64,000 nucleotides of DNA from Prostheceraeus crozeri (lineage: Eukaryota; Platyhelminthes; Polycladida; Euryleptidae), in the NCBI GenBank assembly GCA_907163375.1, contig CAJQUW010011031.1, positions 154,313 to 218,312 of the forward strand, in the 5' to 3' direction. This document shows, in pieces, positions 34,401 through 45,651 of this stretch (positions are counted from its first letter, which is position 1; the number at the start of each line of letters is the position of its first letter). Under the pieces are notes generated by a model that had not been told where the DNA came from, made no database searches, and saw nothing but the letters and a program-made list of their open reading frames with translations. Both the position numbers and the translations under genes were made by a program.

Positions 34401-34870
34401 GATAAATGTTTCAATATTTTTAGAGTCCTCTCTGTTGATTATCTAAAAAAAAACTATATATATAATTTTATTTGATAATAACTAAACAAATAAATTTTCA
34501 AAATTTAAAATGCTATTTTTGCATATATTCAAATTTTAAAGCAATGCGAACACCACCATTGTATTCAGAGGACTTGAAACATGTTTGAGTCAATTTTTGC
34601 GATAATCTGATGATAAAATTTCGCTAAAAACATAAAAAATACATTTTTCTGAAAAAAAACACATTTTCAAATTTTGAAATGCTATTTATAGCATGAAGAC
34701 AGTCAAATTAAGTAATGCAAATGGCACCACTGAATTCAGCATGTCCGAAATGTGTAAGGGCCAGCATTTCATAAAATTCGCACACTTAGTTTAGGATATC
34801 CTGAGGGGGGGCATAAATATGCCCCCCCCCACCGCCTGGAAGGTGGCTGAAGGGCCCACCGCCTGGAGGG
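31406..34870 (-). mobile_element. Structurally complete piggyBac transposon
   Basis: Flanked by TTAA at 31,402-31,405 and 34,871-34,874. The termini are inverted CCCTCCAGGCGGTGG. A second internal copy of that motif lies on the right (34,820-34,843), together with palindromes of a G-run, CATATTTATG and a C-run near each end (31,420-31,445 and 34,806-34,830). The 3,465-bp element contains one uninterrupted transposase. All parts expected for autonomous transposition are visible, so it is the youngest-looking DNA transposon here. Confidence 0.92.
31992..33827 (-). CDS. piggyBac transposase, intact
   Basis: 611 residues from the ATG at 33,827; the frame is open further upstream, but that ATG, just before TRRFTRLTASQIAEL, is the first. 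A highly acidic N-terminus (SEDESDEDEVSELEED) precedes the DDE core: Asp278 in CVTIDESLLKFRGR, Asp355 in NVTMDRFYTSV and Asp454 in STKGGVDVVDSM, spaced like D268/D346/D447 of the moth piggyBac. The C-terminus is a cross-brace zinc domain (CVMC, CSICNDYVCQKHC, CEHC) that binds the transposon ends. It excises and reinserts DNA at TTAA. No interruption or missing key residue is seen. Confidence 0.93.
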   Translation of the reverse strand: MTRRFTRLTASQIAELIEDTDSEDESDEDEVSELEEDIIYQAIEEEEIDIEPQHPNRESLNRLTQSQKVLTMANFSDAYTPSDVGPYEVKHNNTTIRWTTSNPDTTRRRRRPENILTEAVGVLGDARNVETELEAFQLFLTDDIINEITERTNKKLEHVRRTKAEKVAETTFKKHAHRYQPVTLTEMRAFIGICVLRSFFTDLTLKQIYDAKLGPPAFKAAMGGARYGSILRYITFDDPDTREERRKRDKFCLIRELFDKFENNLRLHFSPSECVTIDESLLKFRGRCPFKMYLPSKPGRYGILFRTVADANHRHFWKVWPYSGRPESPQESRGSETVHFLINEVKGTGRNVTMDRFYTSVPLAEELSAERLTCVGTLNKNRRFIPAEMKEQSTREPGSSIFAFHENIMLVSHCPKPKKIVLALSTQHDTPKVDSNSKKPEIVLYYNSTKGGVDVVDSMVETCIGKPSLKRWPTAVLYFMIAISQINGFTILGLNQGAHIDRRQMGLALAAQLMQPRIQERLTNPIGLNGDALKALAMVSGESLIRASPTAHSSTARGRCVMCLQDLQSGRSSGHRTEKNKMAIYGPCSICNDYVCQKHCLNMRVCEHCQK

Positions 34871-35050
34871 TTAACGTTCACTCTGAGCAGTAATGAGCAT
34901 GTTAATTTGAGAAAGATTAAGATTGGCATACGAGGTCGTCAGCAAGAGGACCAGGATAAGATTCACGCTTTCGGCCTATACCTAGCGTTCAGAGTCATCC
35001 TAGCTAGATACGAGCGCACCTGAGTATCTGGCTGCAGAAAACTTTAATGC

Positions 35051-35911
35051 CTATCTTGTGAGGCATGGTATTTTCCGGAAAAAAAGAAGAGTTTCGTTAA
35101 AATCAAGATCGTCAATTTTGTGGTATACCGAAGTGGTTACACCAGAATCACACACGTTAATTTTAACGTCTAAGCAGTCAATAACTTTATTGTTATTACC
35201 ACATCGGTTGGCTTCCAAGTCAATGTGGTAAACCTGAGGTATCAACTTATCGAAGAATTTGTAGTTAACTATAGAAAAATCATCAATATACCTTGATGTA
35301 TTCGAGAGGAGCCTTGCAAGTCCAATTCTATCACCGCGAATTAAATAAGTCATAAATTTGTAATCGTAGTGAAACAAGAAGAGGTCCGCTACAAGAGGGA
35401 CATGTCAATTGCCACCCATAGGGATTCCCTTATACTGTCTAAAGACAAATCCTCCAAAAGTGATAAACGCCTCTTTGTATAATAAACTTAACAGCAGCTT
35501 TGAACGAGTCTGTCGTAAATGTAATAACCAAGTGCTATATCTAATGTTTGAAAGAAAACTTTTGTCGTAACCAATACACATAAATTTCTTACTGAAAATT
35601 ATGTCTAACAAAGCAAAAATATGATTGCTTTGCTTCAAATTAGTATGTAGTGCAGAAAAATCAAGCACATGAAGATCGAAAATATCTTTATTTCCTATCT
35701 TTTTGAGGAATTCGATGCTTGAAAGGAAACTCCAAGAGCAATTAATCCCGCTATTATTGCGGATCGAGTCACAATAATTCTTAAAATGCTGACGGATAAT
35801 CGCCAGTTCCTTGTTAATGATAACAGATAGCTGTTTTGTGCTACAACTTTTAGCACCAGCTATAAAGCGAAATTTGTATGGATTCTTGTGCACCCTAGGC
35901 AACCAGAACAT
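35051..35911 (-). pseudogene. Penelope-like reverse transcriptase without endonuclease, broken
   Basis: Two minus-strand pieces. 35,405-35,911 has FWLPRVHKNPYKFRFIAGAK, VLDFSALHTNL and RQYKGIPMGGN. 35,051-35,377 has RYIDDFSIVNY, the catalytic motif with both Asp, and a DVKI strand. The pieces are separated by a frame break at about 35,380-35,405. The sequence is a diverged relative of the intact copy at 55,985-57,412. Neither shows a GIY-YIG domain. Decayed extensions continue to about 36,200. Confidence 0.75.
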
Positions 35912-36249
35912 TTTTGGAAGTTAACGATTTTTGTCAGAGCAGTTAATGCTGAAATATTCACCAATGTAATCAGAGTGATACTTGATGATATCATCAATAT
36001 TATCATTCACTAGAATATGTATTATCACCGTTCGGCAAAGGATCGCCTGGATTTAAACCTAATTCATTCAATAGAACTTGAATATAAACATTTTTACAAG
36101 AAAAAGTTTACGAGAAATCCATTTCTTAGACAAAAAGAAAAAGTAGAGAACGTAAAGTTAAATTGGCTTCACTGAGTGATCAAAAGACGCTCCCTTAACA
36201 CAAAATCTCTTGCTTGGTGATAAATTTGCTGATTACATAAAAAAGTAAA

Positions 36250-37990
36250 AGCTGGTCTGTGCCAGCCTACATCGGTAAGGCCGGCGGCCGGTTTCTATCT
36301 CTGGAGTCAACAATGTTGACCTTGCAACGGTGTTCGCGGGCTCAAGCTGTCATGAGAAAATGTTGAATGAAGTTTGAAAAAGAACTTTTGAACTGATTTG
36401 AATAACACTTACATTATTCTTACTTCTTGCATCGTAAGGATTCTAAAGAGACCAAACACGAAAACCTTTAATGAAAAATTGGCCGAATATTATATTTTCA
36501 AATACTTTTCATCTTAAGCAATATGATTTTTTGATAATTTTACGGCATCACTATTTCTCTCCCGATCCATTGATTTCGATGAGCCATACATCAACAGAAA
36601 GCTCAGAGAATGCTCGTTCTCCTCGTGTCTGATTCATCAATAATCATGCACAGACCAGATACAATAACGGATACAAGTTTATGATAGCTTATTTGAAAGC
36701 TGAGAATGTCAGCTTTCGAATGATGCATGACACGCTTATGTGTGACAAGATTGGAAGGCATGAGAATCGATTGAACTTAGTCACAATTTAGATGGTCCGT
36801 TTTTTATGAACAGCACTCTTTAGTGAAATAAAAATTAGTGTAAGTGGTATAAAACATACCAGCTACTCCTAGAGAGGTGTGGAGATGGTTCCTACCCTCA
36901 AGAACCGGTTTAAGAAATTACAATGAGCAGATAAGGACAACAGACATTTTGGTCCTATAAACAAACTTGAAATACAATTTTTCTACATCATTCACTCTTT
37001 CCTTACACACTAACTCACCGTCTTCGAAGTTCACCAACAAATGAATGACGAAGTCGATTGATTGTATTCAAATTAATAACGTTTTTCGATATCGACGTCC
37101 TTAAATAATATCGTCTTAGATATCCGTCGTCTGGCGAAATCGAGGTCGGTTGAAACCTTGTGAAAGAATCATCACGTCATCACTGACGATGCATTAAAAC
37201 GTGAGAAATCTATTTCTCTGACGTTTCCTATTAGGATCCTGTTCTAGTCAATTATATTTCTCTGGTGTTTCCTATTGAGATCCTATCAAGAATAGAGCTA
37301 TTACTGATGTTCCTACAAAACCTGCCGGTTTTTTCCTAGGAAATGGTGGGTTTCACAGGTTATGGTAGGAAGCATATAGGATTCTTCCCAGATAAGTAGG
37401 ATTCGAATCAGTACATGTAACAAAAGATTGTAAATTAAATAATTACAAACTAAAGTTATTCCAGCAAATCATTGCGGGATTAGTTTTCTAGGAAACCAAA
37501 ACAAATCATTTGGTTTTCCAGACAACCAGTGAAAACCAAAATTGTTAGAGTGGGAATGATAAGGGCCTATGTACAGGTCCTAAAACAGCAGGCCTATAGA
37601 TATTTGCCTGAAGTCTTCTATGGTTCCCACAGGATAAAGTCTGCATGCCTCCATTGAATCTTTTTCTACGTGTAGCCGATTATACACTGTATATGTTTGC
37701 GATTGGCCCACACTGTTAATGATCAAAATCGATGTAATTAAAACCTTGCAAGTCATCCATATAGATCTGTGAGGCCGGTTTGATTTTGATTGATCCCTTT
37801 CATATTCCACATAACGAATCCTTTGATGAGAATCGTGGATTCTAGGGGATTCAGTTGAATGAGATTCAAGGGATTCCATACAATCCCCAAGAAACCCATG
37901 TGATCCTATTTGCATCGTGAATGGGATCATATGGGATCCCTTACAATCCCATATATTCCCTTAAAAACCCATAGAAAAGAGTCACTCGGG
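36250..37990. other. Region without a gene I can support
   Basis: A two-copy ~30-base repeat of the type ATTTCTCTG-xx-GTTTCCTATT occurs at about 37,212-37,288. Several GGGAT-x2-C-x-TACAATCCC-like words cluster at 37,860-37,970. No coding similarity recognised. Confidence 0.4.
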
Positions 37991-38393
37991 ATACATTCCT
38001 TACAACATGTCTGATCGTGAAACGAAAAACACATAACATAGGCCTCGTATAAGATGAAAATAGCACAAATGTAGATATAACGATATTTTTACTAATAGTA
38101 AGAAGCAATCATCTAAGAATGTCACTGCATCAAATGATACCGATTTCTTTTTATTTCTAATACATGTAGTAGAATAAACAACATAGGCCGAAGTTTTTAA
38201 CTATCAAGGCAAGAGGCTATATGAAGCAAATTATCTACGAATTGTTGTAGGCTACCAATTTAACAGCATTAGCGTTATACAGGTATTGGTTTAATGCATT
38301 GCATTTTTCATGTATTATTTGTTTTATTTCACGCAAAAATGATATACATTGTAGGCCCCTATACACAATTCTGTCTAACACAATATGCATTAC
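37991..38393 (+). repeat. Partial third copy (C) of the duplicated segment
   Basis: Matches 25,930-26,324 and 39,326-39,723, ending in the same AATATGCATTACA target sequence. Directly after it come 37 bases of the Penelope-like terminus (38,394-38,430), then the start of copy B. Confidence 0.85.
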
Positions 38394-38430
38394 AATAATT
38401 TCTAGGGAGTCCGCAAAACAGATGTTCGTT
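38394..38430 (-). repeat. 37-bp stub of the Penelope-like element terminus
   Basis: Identical in form to the outer end at 42,382 and 43,98x (GGGAGTCCGCAAAACAGATG). It marks where a Penelope-like copy was lost or truncated between copies C and B. Confidence 0.8.
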
Positions 38431-38437
38431 TGTATAT

Positions 38438-39723
38438 ACATTTGTGTATGGAGATACTGTACACTGTGCGACCGCGGTTTTCCGAAAATTTGATACTTAA
38501 AAGAATCACATCAAGTCAGATTTGTTCAAGTGTCATCCTAGAAAGCGTCTCAACTACTTTTGGCATCAATGACGAAGCTCCTGGATGTTTTATGTACAAA
38601 ACACTTTGGCACGTGGTTGACAGACATATCAATTATATAGATAATGAATCATCTATGGACAGTAGCCTACAGACTGCGGTCGTCAGTCATTTGGTAGGGA
38701 TTGGAAAGAATTAGGGCTGTGCGCGGTGCACCGGTGCACTGGTTCTCGGGTCGGTGGATCGAAAATCGAAAATGAGTTTCGATCAAATTGACATTTCTTC
38801 ACTGCATCATTCCAATTATAATTAATTCAGTTTCAGTGCACTTTCATAGTTTGTCAACTATGAAATCGAATTCATGAATGCATTTGGAGATGAATGGTAT
38901 TTTATTTACTGCACAACGAGTATCGGAAACGAACAAGGTTGGGTCCAAACCCCAAAGCCCAAGATTAAATCTTGGGTCCAATCTTGGGTATCCCCCCCCC
39001 CAAGAGTGGCTATTTCTCCAATGATTTGGAACAACGATTTCCAGAGCATGTTTGGAATTTTGATTGAGAATAAAAATTGCTTTAATATATTTTGAATAAT
39101 AACATATTTTACATATTGCGATCCAATTAATATGCATCTAATGTTCATGTTGATTGCAATTTATTACATGAATTTGTTATTGCGGAATTGAGGCCATATT
39201 AATATTCAGCTAAAAGCTTTAATTATCGGCATAGGTTATCTCTGGGCTTAATATCATCAACCCTGTTTACGTCTACAGCCTAATAATTCCCTAATTAGAA
39301 CAACATGCATGACTAAGCTATACATTCCTTACAACATGTCTGATCGTGAAACGAAACACACATAACATAGGCCTCGTATAAGATGAAAATAGCACAAATG
39401 TAGATATAACGATATTTTTACTAATCGTAAGAAGCAATCATCAAAGAATGTCACTGCATCAAATGATACCGATTTCTTTTTATTTCTAAAATATGTAGTA
39501 GAATAAACAACATAGGCCGAAGTTTTTAACTATCAAGGCAAGAGGCTATATGAAGCAAATTATCTACGAATTGTTGTAGGCTACCAATTTAACTGCATAA
39601 GCGTTATACAGGTATTGGTTTAATGCATTGCATTTTTCATGTATTATTTGTTTTATTTCACGCAAAAATGATATACATTGTAGGCCCCTATACATAATTC
39701 TGTCTAACACAATATGCATTACA
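38438..39723 (+). repeat. Duplicated segment copy B, left part
   Basis: Corresponds to 25,049-26,324 of copy A, with only scattered differences, including the same 88-residue open stretch at 38,451-38,714. Interrupted at AATATGCATTACA by the Penelope-like insertion. Confidence 0.88.
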
Positions 39724-39779
39724 ATAATTTCTAGTGAGTCCGCAAAACAGATGTTCGTTTTTTCCCGATCGTTTATTGT

Positions 39780-39820
39780 CGAGATCTTTCGACCGTTCTA
39801 CACGATCATCGTCAGGAAAG
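39780..39820 (-). ncRNA. Hammerhead-ribozyme-like motif in the Penelope terminal repeat
   Basis: Minus strand: CTGACGA (39,809-39,815), GATCG, loop TGTAGAA, CGGTC, GAAAG. This fits the CUGANGA/stem II/GAAA core, with one unpaired base before the stem. Hammerheads are known in Penelope-like terminal repeats; activity is not shown. Confidence 0.45.
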
Positions 39821-39976
39821 TGACAAGAAGCAACTTACATGAGAACTGTTAACCAAGTTCTAACAGCTTGAAACACAGATTATAGACACAAAGAAAAAAC
39901 TAACTCTGAAGTCACAAAATAAAAGATAAGGTATGCTACTGTACACAATTAATAAATAAGACGCTAAAACCAGAAA

Positions 39977-40610
39977 TCAAAAAAAGAGAGTCAAAACTTC
40001 CACGAATCGCACAGATGATGTTTTAGTCTTGTTCTGCGACTGAAGACGATGAGACCACAGTGACTCCTTCACAATTCGCCTTCTCCAACCCGGCTCCTTG
40101 TCCACTATCTCCATCTCGCTCACTGCTACACGATGGTTCGCCTCCACTGCGTGCTGCGCCACTTCTGATCGGAGTACATCCATATTGCGAATTGAACGCT
40201 GATGCTCTTTCTGTCTTTCCTCCAATGGGCGTTGGGTCTCTCCCACATACATCCAATCGCACCCTTCTTCTCCGCACGGAATCTTGTAGACTGAACCCAA
40301 GATCTTGGCTGGTTCAGGTCTCTTCTTGACCAGAAGTGAGCGAAGAGTTGATGTTGGTTTCATGGATACGCTAACATCAACTTCCCGAAGAATCGAGGCG
40401 ATCTTCTCTGACACTCCCTTTACATAAGGCATCGAATGCCTTACTCGTGACTCATTCACCTTTCCATCCATCGTTGAATCAGCACAGCGCCACCAACGTT
40501 CGATCTCAGCATCACCATACCCATTGCTCCTGAGTGCTTTCGTCACACGTAGCTTCTCTTCTTCCACGTTGTCAGGTGAACAAACTAACTGAGCTCGGTT
40601 AGAAAGGGAA
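39977..40610 (-). pseudogene. GIY-YIG endonuclease domain, C-terminus of Penelope-like unit 1
   Basis: Contains KILGSVYKIPCGEEGCDWMY, VGETQRPLEERQKEHQRSI and SEVAQHAVEANHRVAV: the YK-x-PC / YVGET pattern, an Arg and a downstream helix of the GIY-YIG nuclease. In this element class the domain nicks the target for primed reverse transcription. It directly follows the reverse transcriptase; the frame changes between them near 40,610-40,780. Confidence 0.85.
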
Positions 40611-40614
40611 CGTA

Positions 40615-42376
40615 CTAGACCTTTGAAGACGCTGCGAGGATGCGAAGACTCCCGATGTAGATAGCGATCGGTGTGAGTGTTCTTTCGGAAACAGAGAACG
40701 TAAAACCTGTTGTTCCACGTAAAATGCTCACATCCAGAAAAGATATACGGTTGTTGACTTCCATTTCTTTGGTAAAGCAAATCGAGTCGCGTAAACCATT
40801 AATAAACGAGATAAAGGAGTCCAACTCCTCATCAGAATGGGGCCAAACTAACAATATGTCGTCCACATATCTCACCCACACGCTGGGTGTTCGAAGTCCA
40901 CCAGAAAGAGCACTGTCCATGGCCAACTTTTTCAAAATGAGTCTTAAAGAGGTTCGCGGCGACTGGACCTAGGCTACTTCCCATAGAGACACCCAACTTC
41001 TGACTGAAGATATCCTCTCCAAAACGAAAATAGCTGGATGAAAGAACCATTTTGGATAAAGTAGTAATTTCCTCCACCGATAATTTCGTCCGCTCCGACA
41101 AGGAGTCATCATGCCTAAGCAACGAACCAAATACTGCAATTGTCTCCTGTAATGGCACGTTCGTGAATAAGGATTCAACATCCAAAGAAACCAAATAACC
41201 ATCGGTCGGATTGAGGTGTTCGAATTTCCTGAGAAGATGAGATGAATTCAAAATGAAAGACTCAGCCTCTCTAACGAACGGCTTCATTATATCTGCCAAT
41301 CTCCTTGATATAGATGACCAAAGACTGTCCCTCATGCAAACAATAGGTCTCATTGGAACTCCTGGTTTGTGAACCTTTGGAAGGCCAAAAAAATGAGGCA
41401 TCTGGAAATAAGTCGGACAGAGGTGAAGTAATTCATTCCTTGTCATCCTGCCATCATTTGCAATGTCACTCAAATAGCGATGTAAGTCTTTTCTCAGGTT
41501 TTGACCAGGATCTTTGTTCAGCTTCTCATAAGGCCCATTGTTGATCAAGGTTGTTAACTTCTCCATGTAAACCGCTCTATCTAATACCACTGTGGCATTC
41601 CCTTTGTCCGCTGGAAGTATGATTATAGAATCATTCTCACGTAATCGTTTGATTGCCATCCTTTCCGCTGTGGACAAATTGGACTTTGGGACTCTCGCCT
41701 TGCGAAGCACTGTCGAAGTCTTCTTGCGTACATAGGCTTTGTCTACTTCACTGCACCCATGTATTGCCGTCTCCAGAGAAGCAATAAAATCTGATTGGGG
41801 AATTTGCGATGGAGAAATTGAAAAGTTCAAACCACGTTATAAAACACCAATCTCATCTCCATCCAGAGTCACAGAACTGAAATTGTACACACACTCCCGT
41901 CGTACTTTTTCCTCGTCCTTGATACCAGTGTGAAAACCGTTGAACGACTTAAGTCGCCGAAGTCTTTGCTTGAAACGGTCCTCCAATTCACATTTGTGCC
42001 TCTCCGTGGTAAACGATAGATACTCCATTACTCTATCACATAAATTAATGTCCTCAAGTAACATTAGCATACACTTCTTTCGCGTAGAAATACCAGATTT
42101 GAGATCAGCCTCAACTTTCCTCAAACGATGTATCTCCTTATGCATCATCTTCCGACCAACATACTTGCGAATTGAAGAATCAAAATCGAAGCGACCCGGT
42201 AAAGAAAACCAGAGAGATCTAGGCAAAATCTCCAACGTAAGACAATCACCAAAGCATTCGATACACAGTCTACTTCTCAACAGTTGCTTCTCCTCACGAA
42301 TAATTTTCTTCAAGATAGCTACACATCTCCCTCCTGATGCGACACGAATTGTTTGAAATAACGGATCCTTATTCAT
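40615..42376 (-). pseudogene. Penelope-like reverse transcriptase, unit 1 (frameshifted)
   Basis: ATG at 42,376 (MNKDPLFQTIRVAS). The N-terminal part at 41,837-42,376 is basic. 40,832-41,830 holds ILPADKGNATVVLDRAVYM, FFGLPKVHKPGVPMRPIV, SLDVESLFTNVPL and GVSMGSSLGPVAANLF. 40,615-40,935, in another frame, holds WVRYVDDILLVWPHS, the catalytic YVDD. The reading changes frame near 41,830 and 40,935. All RT motifs are present, and the ending joins the GIY-YIG domain. Telomerase-related RT of the Penelope/Poseidon-Neptune type. Confidence 0.85.
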
Positions 42377-42439
42377 TGCAATAATTTCTAGGGAGTCCGC
42401 AAAACAGATGTTCGTTTTTTCCCGATCGTTTATTGTCGA

Positions 42440-42475
42440 GATCTTTCGACCGTTCTACACGATCATCGTCAGGAA
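42440..42475 (-). ncRNA. Hammerhead-like motif, truncated unit
   Basis: Same arrangement as at 39,780-39,820, with CTGACGA at 42,466-42,472 and GAAAG at 42,443-42,447. Confidence 0.45.
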
Positions 42476-42647
42476 AGTGACAAGAAGCAACTTACATGAG
42501 AACTGTTAACCAAGTTCTAACAGCTTGAAACACAGATTAAAGACACAAAGAAAAAACTAACTCTGAAGTCACAAAATAAAAGATAAGGTATGCTACTGTA
42601 CACAATTAATAAATAAGACGCTAAAACCAGAAATCAAAAAAAGAGAG

Positions 42648-43117
42648 TCAAAACTTCCACGAATCGCACAGATGATGTTTAGTCTTGTTCTGCGACTGAA
42701 GACGATGAGACCACAGTGACTCCTTCACAATTCGCCTTCTCCAACCCGGCTCCTTGTCCACTATCTCCATCTCGCTCACTGCTACACGATGGTTCGCCTC
42801 CACTGCGTGCTGCGCCACTTCTGATCGGAGTACATCCATATTGCGAATTGAACGCTGATGCTCTTTCTGTCTTTCCTCCAATGGGCGTTGGGTCTCTCCC
42901 ACATACATCCAATCGCACCCTTCTTCTCCGCACGGAATCTTGTAGACTGAACCCAAGATCTTGGCTGGTTCAGGTCTCTTCTTGACCAGAAGTGAGCGAA
43001 GAGTTGATGTTGGTTTCATGGATACGCTAACATCAACTTCCCGAAGAATTGAGGCGATCTTCTCTGACACTCCCTTTACATAAGGCATCGAATGCCTTAC
43101 TCGTGACTCATTCACCT
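42648..43117 (-). pseudogene. GIY-YIG domain of the 5'-truncated head-to-tail unit
   Basis: Practically identical to the 39,977-40,455 domain, ending in SQNKTKHHLCDSWKF. Truncated at 43,117 where the sequence switches abruptly to the inverted copy, so it has no RT of its own. Confidence 0.85.
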
Positions 43118-43717
43118 CAGTTAGTTTGTTCACCTGACAACGTGGAAGAAGAGAAGCTACGTGTGACGAAAGCACTCAGGAGCAATGGGTATGGTGATGC
43201 TGAGATCGAACGTTGGTGGCGCTGTGCTGATTCAACGATGGATGGAAAGGTGAATGAGTCACGAGTAAGGCATTCGATGCCTTATGTAAAGGGAGTGTCA
43301 GAGAAGATCGCCTCGATTCTTCGGGAAGTTGATGTTAGCGTATCCATGAAACCAACATCAACTCTTCGCTCACTTCTGGTCAAGAAGAGACCTGAACCAG
43401 CCAAGATCTTGGGTTCAGTCTACAAGATTCCGTGCGGAGAAGAAGGGTGCGATTGGATGTATGTGGGAGAGACCCAACGCCCATTGGAGGAAAGACAGAA
43501 AGAGCATCAGCGTTCAATTCGCAATATGGATGTACTCCGATCAGAAGTGGCGCAGCACGCAGTGGAGGCGAACCATCGTGTAGCAGTGAGCGAGATGGAG
43601 ATAGTGGACAAGGAGCCGGGTTGGAGAAGGCGAATTGTGAAGGAGTCACTGTGGTCTCATCGTCTTCAGTCGCAGAACAAGACTAAACATCATCTGTGCG
43701 ATTCGTGGAAGTTTTGA
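43118..43717 (+). pseudogene. GIY-YIG domain of the inverted 5'-truncated unit
   Basis: Plus-strand copy of the same protein end, starting at LVCSPDNVEEEKLRV and ending HHLCDSWKF. The reading is open into the minus-strand neighbour across the inversion joint at 43,117/43,118, a chance fusion. It shows what the shared tail looks like without interruption. Confidence 0.85.
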
Positions 43718-43889
43718 CTCTCTTTTTTTGATATCTGGTTTTAGCGTCTTATTTATTAATTGTGTTCAGTAGCATACCTTATCTTTTATTTTGTGACTTC
43801 AGATTTAGTTTTTTCTTTGTGTCTTTAATCTGTGTTTCAAGCTGTTAGAACTTGGTTAACAGTTCTCATGTAAGTTGCTTCTTGTCACT

Positions 43890-43925
43890 TTCCTGACGAT
43901 GATCGTGTAGAACGGTCGAAAGATC
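43890..43925 (+). ncRNA. Hammerhead-like motif, inverted unit
   Basis: CTGACGA at 43,893-43,899 and GAAAG at 43,918-43,922, with the same stem GATCG/CGGTC. Confidence 0.45.
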
Positions 43926-44014
43926 TCGACAATAAACGATCGGGAAAAAACGAACATCTGTTTTGCGGACTCCCTAGAAATTATTGCAATGAATAAGGAT
44001 CCGTTATTTCAAAC

Positions 44015-45494
44015 AATATGCATTACATCTACACTGCAAACTCCTCGCCACGAAAGCTGCCACGAACTCGCCGCGAAACGAATAATTGTTGCCGACTCGT
44101 GGCAGGAAACTTGTCGCCACTAGCCCCCAGGAAAATCCGCCGAAGATGAGAGACCGCTTCAATCATTGAGATAATCACTTAAAATATTCTACAACATCGA
44201 TATGCTGCTTGCTAGAAGGAGATTTACATAGTTTCATGGGATTTCGGTGAATATCTCTCGATATTCTAGGATTTGCAATATTTTGTTTAAATGTCGATGT
44301 GAATGTGATGAAATTTCTTCCCTAGTGTCGCCACCAACTCGGCAACACTGACCACGAATTGAAACAGTCGACTGAAATTAGCGAGAAATGAACCAAAAAA
44401 ATCTTTCAATATTTCTGAGGAGTCTGGTGAGTAGATTGTTCAGCTTAATATCAATAAGCAAGATAATTTGCACCGTCATAGACGTGCAGATATTTGTTTT
44501 GATGAATATGTTTTTGAGTAATTTGAATGGAAGACATTTTGGATTCAATGTAGAATGTTGCGCTGTTCTATATGTGAATCGAATACATTCGGGAGACATG
44601 TGTATCTTTCTCACGCTAAAAGGTATATTGACAACAATTGTATTAATCACATGGTCAGGTAAGAAAATCAGTGATGATAAACATATTGAATTGTGGATGA
44701 TAGAATGTAAAAGTTGATGTAGTCGGATTTTTTCATCTATATCAATTACTTCATATATACAAATTCTCTTTCTATAGCTTTTCATGGTCGGGAATGAGAC
44801 AATTGCTTTCATGCATTTTCAGATAAAGTAACTGAAATTCACCGAGCAAATATATGTTGACAGTCTAGATTTTCATTCAGCTGCAGCGTAGGACGTGAAT
44901 AGTTTCTGTACTGAGTACTTCGTTGTCGGCCTTCACGTTTAGCGCAGAGCTAAAGTCCTATGCCTAAAATGCTAATTTTCAATTATAATTCTCCACCAAA
45001 ATATAATTGCATAGAAATCAGATTGTTTTACTGTAGGCTATTAGGCTGGAAGGGTCATCAGCTGATTTCAGGTGGTCATTAAAGCTGCTCGCAAACCCGA
45101 AATTTTGGCGCGAATTCAAAACGTCGGACTTGTATTTCTCAAGCATTAAGGCACGTGTAATAAATACTAATGAAGGAAATAATGTTTAAAAGATTTGGAA
45201 AAGCCAAGGTGAGGTTGGTAACTATTTTTGATTTATTTTATCGATATACTTCGGCTATTCAAGTGCCATAGCTATTTTCAAGAAAACTGTGACATGTATA
45301 CAAAAGAAATTAACATGAATACAAGCAAGTTCTAAAATTTGTTTTTGGCAAGTATTTAGCATCGTATCCCATAGAAGTCAAGCTATCCCCAGATTGAAGA
45401 TGGAAAAGACATGCAGCCACCAAGTATTTTGTTAGACCCCACCCAACCTCCGATATCTACATGTATAAACTGGAGATGACAAGGTCTTCAATGA
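44015..45494 (+). repeat. Duplicated segment copy B, right part
   Basis: Corresponds to 26,312-27,812 of copy A. It lacks the second arm of the 48-bp palindrome and has a few small indels (for example near 45,350). Ends with the Penelope-type terminal repeat. Confidence 0.88.
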
Positions 45495-45640
45495 CAAAAG
45501 GAACATCTGCAATCATCGCAATCATCAGATGGCGAACGTAACTTGCGACTGAAGGAGGCGATACTTATTTGCAAACAAAGACCAACAATCAATAGTCGCA
45601 TGAGTGTGAAGGGCTGAAAGACTTTTTATTCATATAAATC
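45495..45640 (+). pseudogene. C-terminal scrap of another Penelope-like GIY-YIG protein
   Basis: A short reading EHLQSSQSSDGERNLRLKEA followed by ILICKQRPTINSRM resembles the last helix of Penelope-like GIY-YIG nucleases (LR-x-KEA and P-x-IN/LN). It lies between two inverted copies of the terminal repeat (45,185-45,494 and 45,652-45,962). Confidence 0.5.
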
Positions 45641-45651
45641 CTTCCTTATTC

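Larger units (their letters stand above)
39724..44014 (-). mobile_element. Penelope-like (GIY-YIG) insertion complex, 4.29 kb
   Basis: Flanked by a 13-bp target duplication AATATGCATTACA (39,711-39,723 and 44,015-44,027). From left to right it has one nearly full-length minus-strand unit (39,724 to about 42,379), a 5'-truncated minus-strand unit in head-to-tail order (about 42,380-43,117), and an inverted 5'-truncated plus-strand unit (43,118 to about 43,988) followed by 26 bases of the 5' start. Tandem and inverted partial units in a single site are characteristic of Penelope-like retroelements. Units are almost identical, so the insertion is recent. Confidence 0.88.

Noticed and set aside
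40060-40329. Opposite-strand frames repeated at 42,716-42,985 and 43,380-43,649
   Set aside because: Shadows of the GIY-YIG reading that recur because the DNA is repeated.
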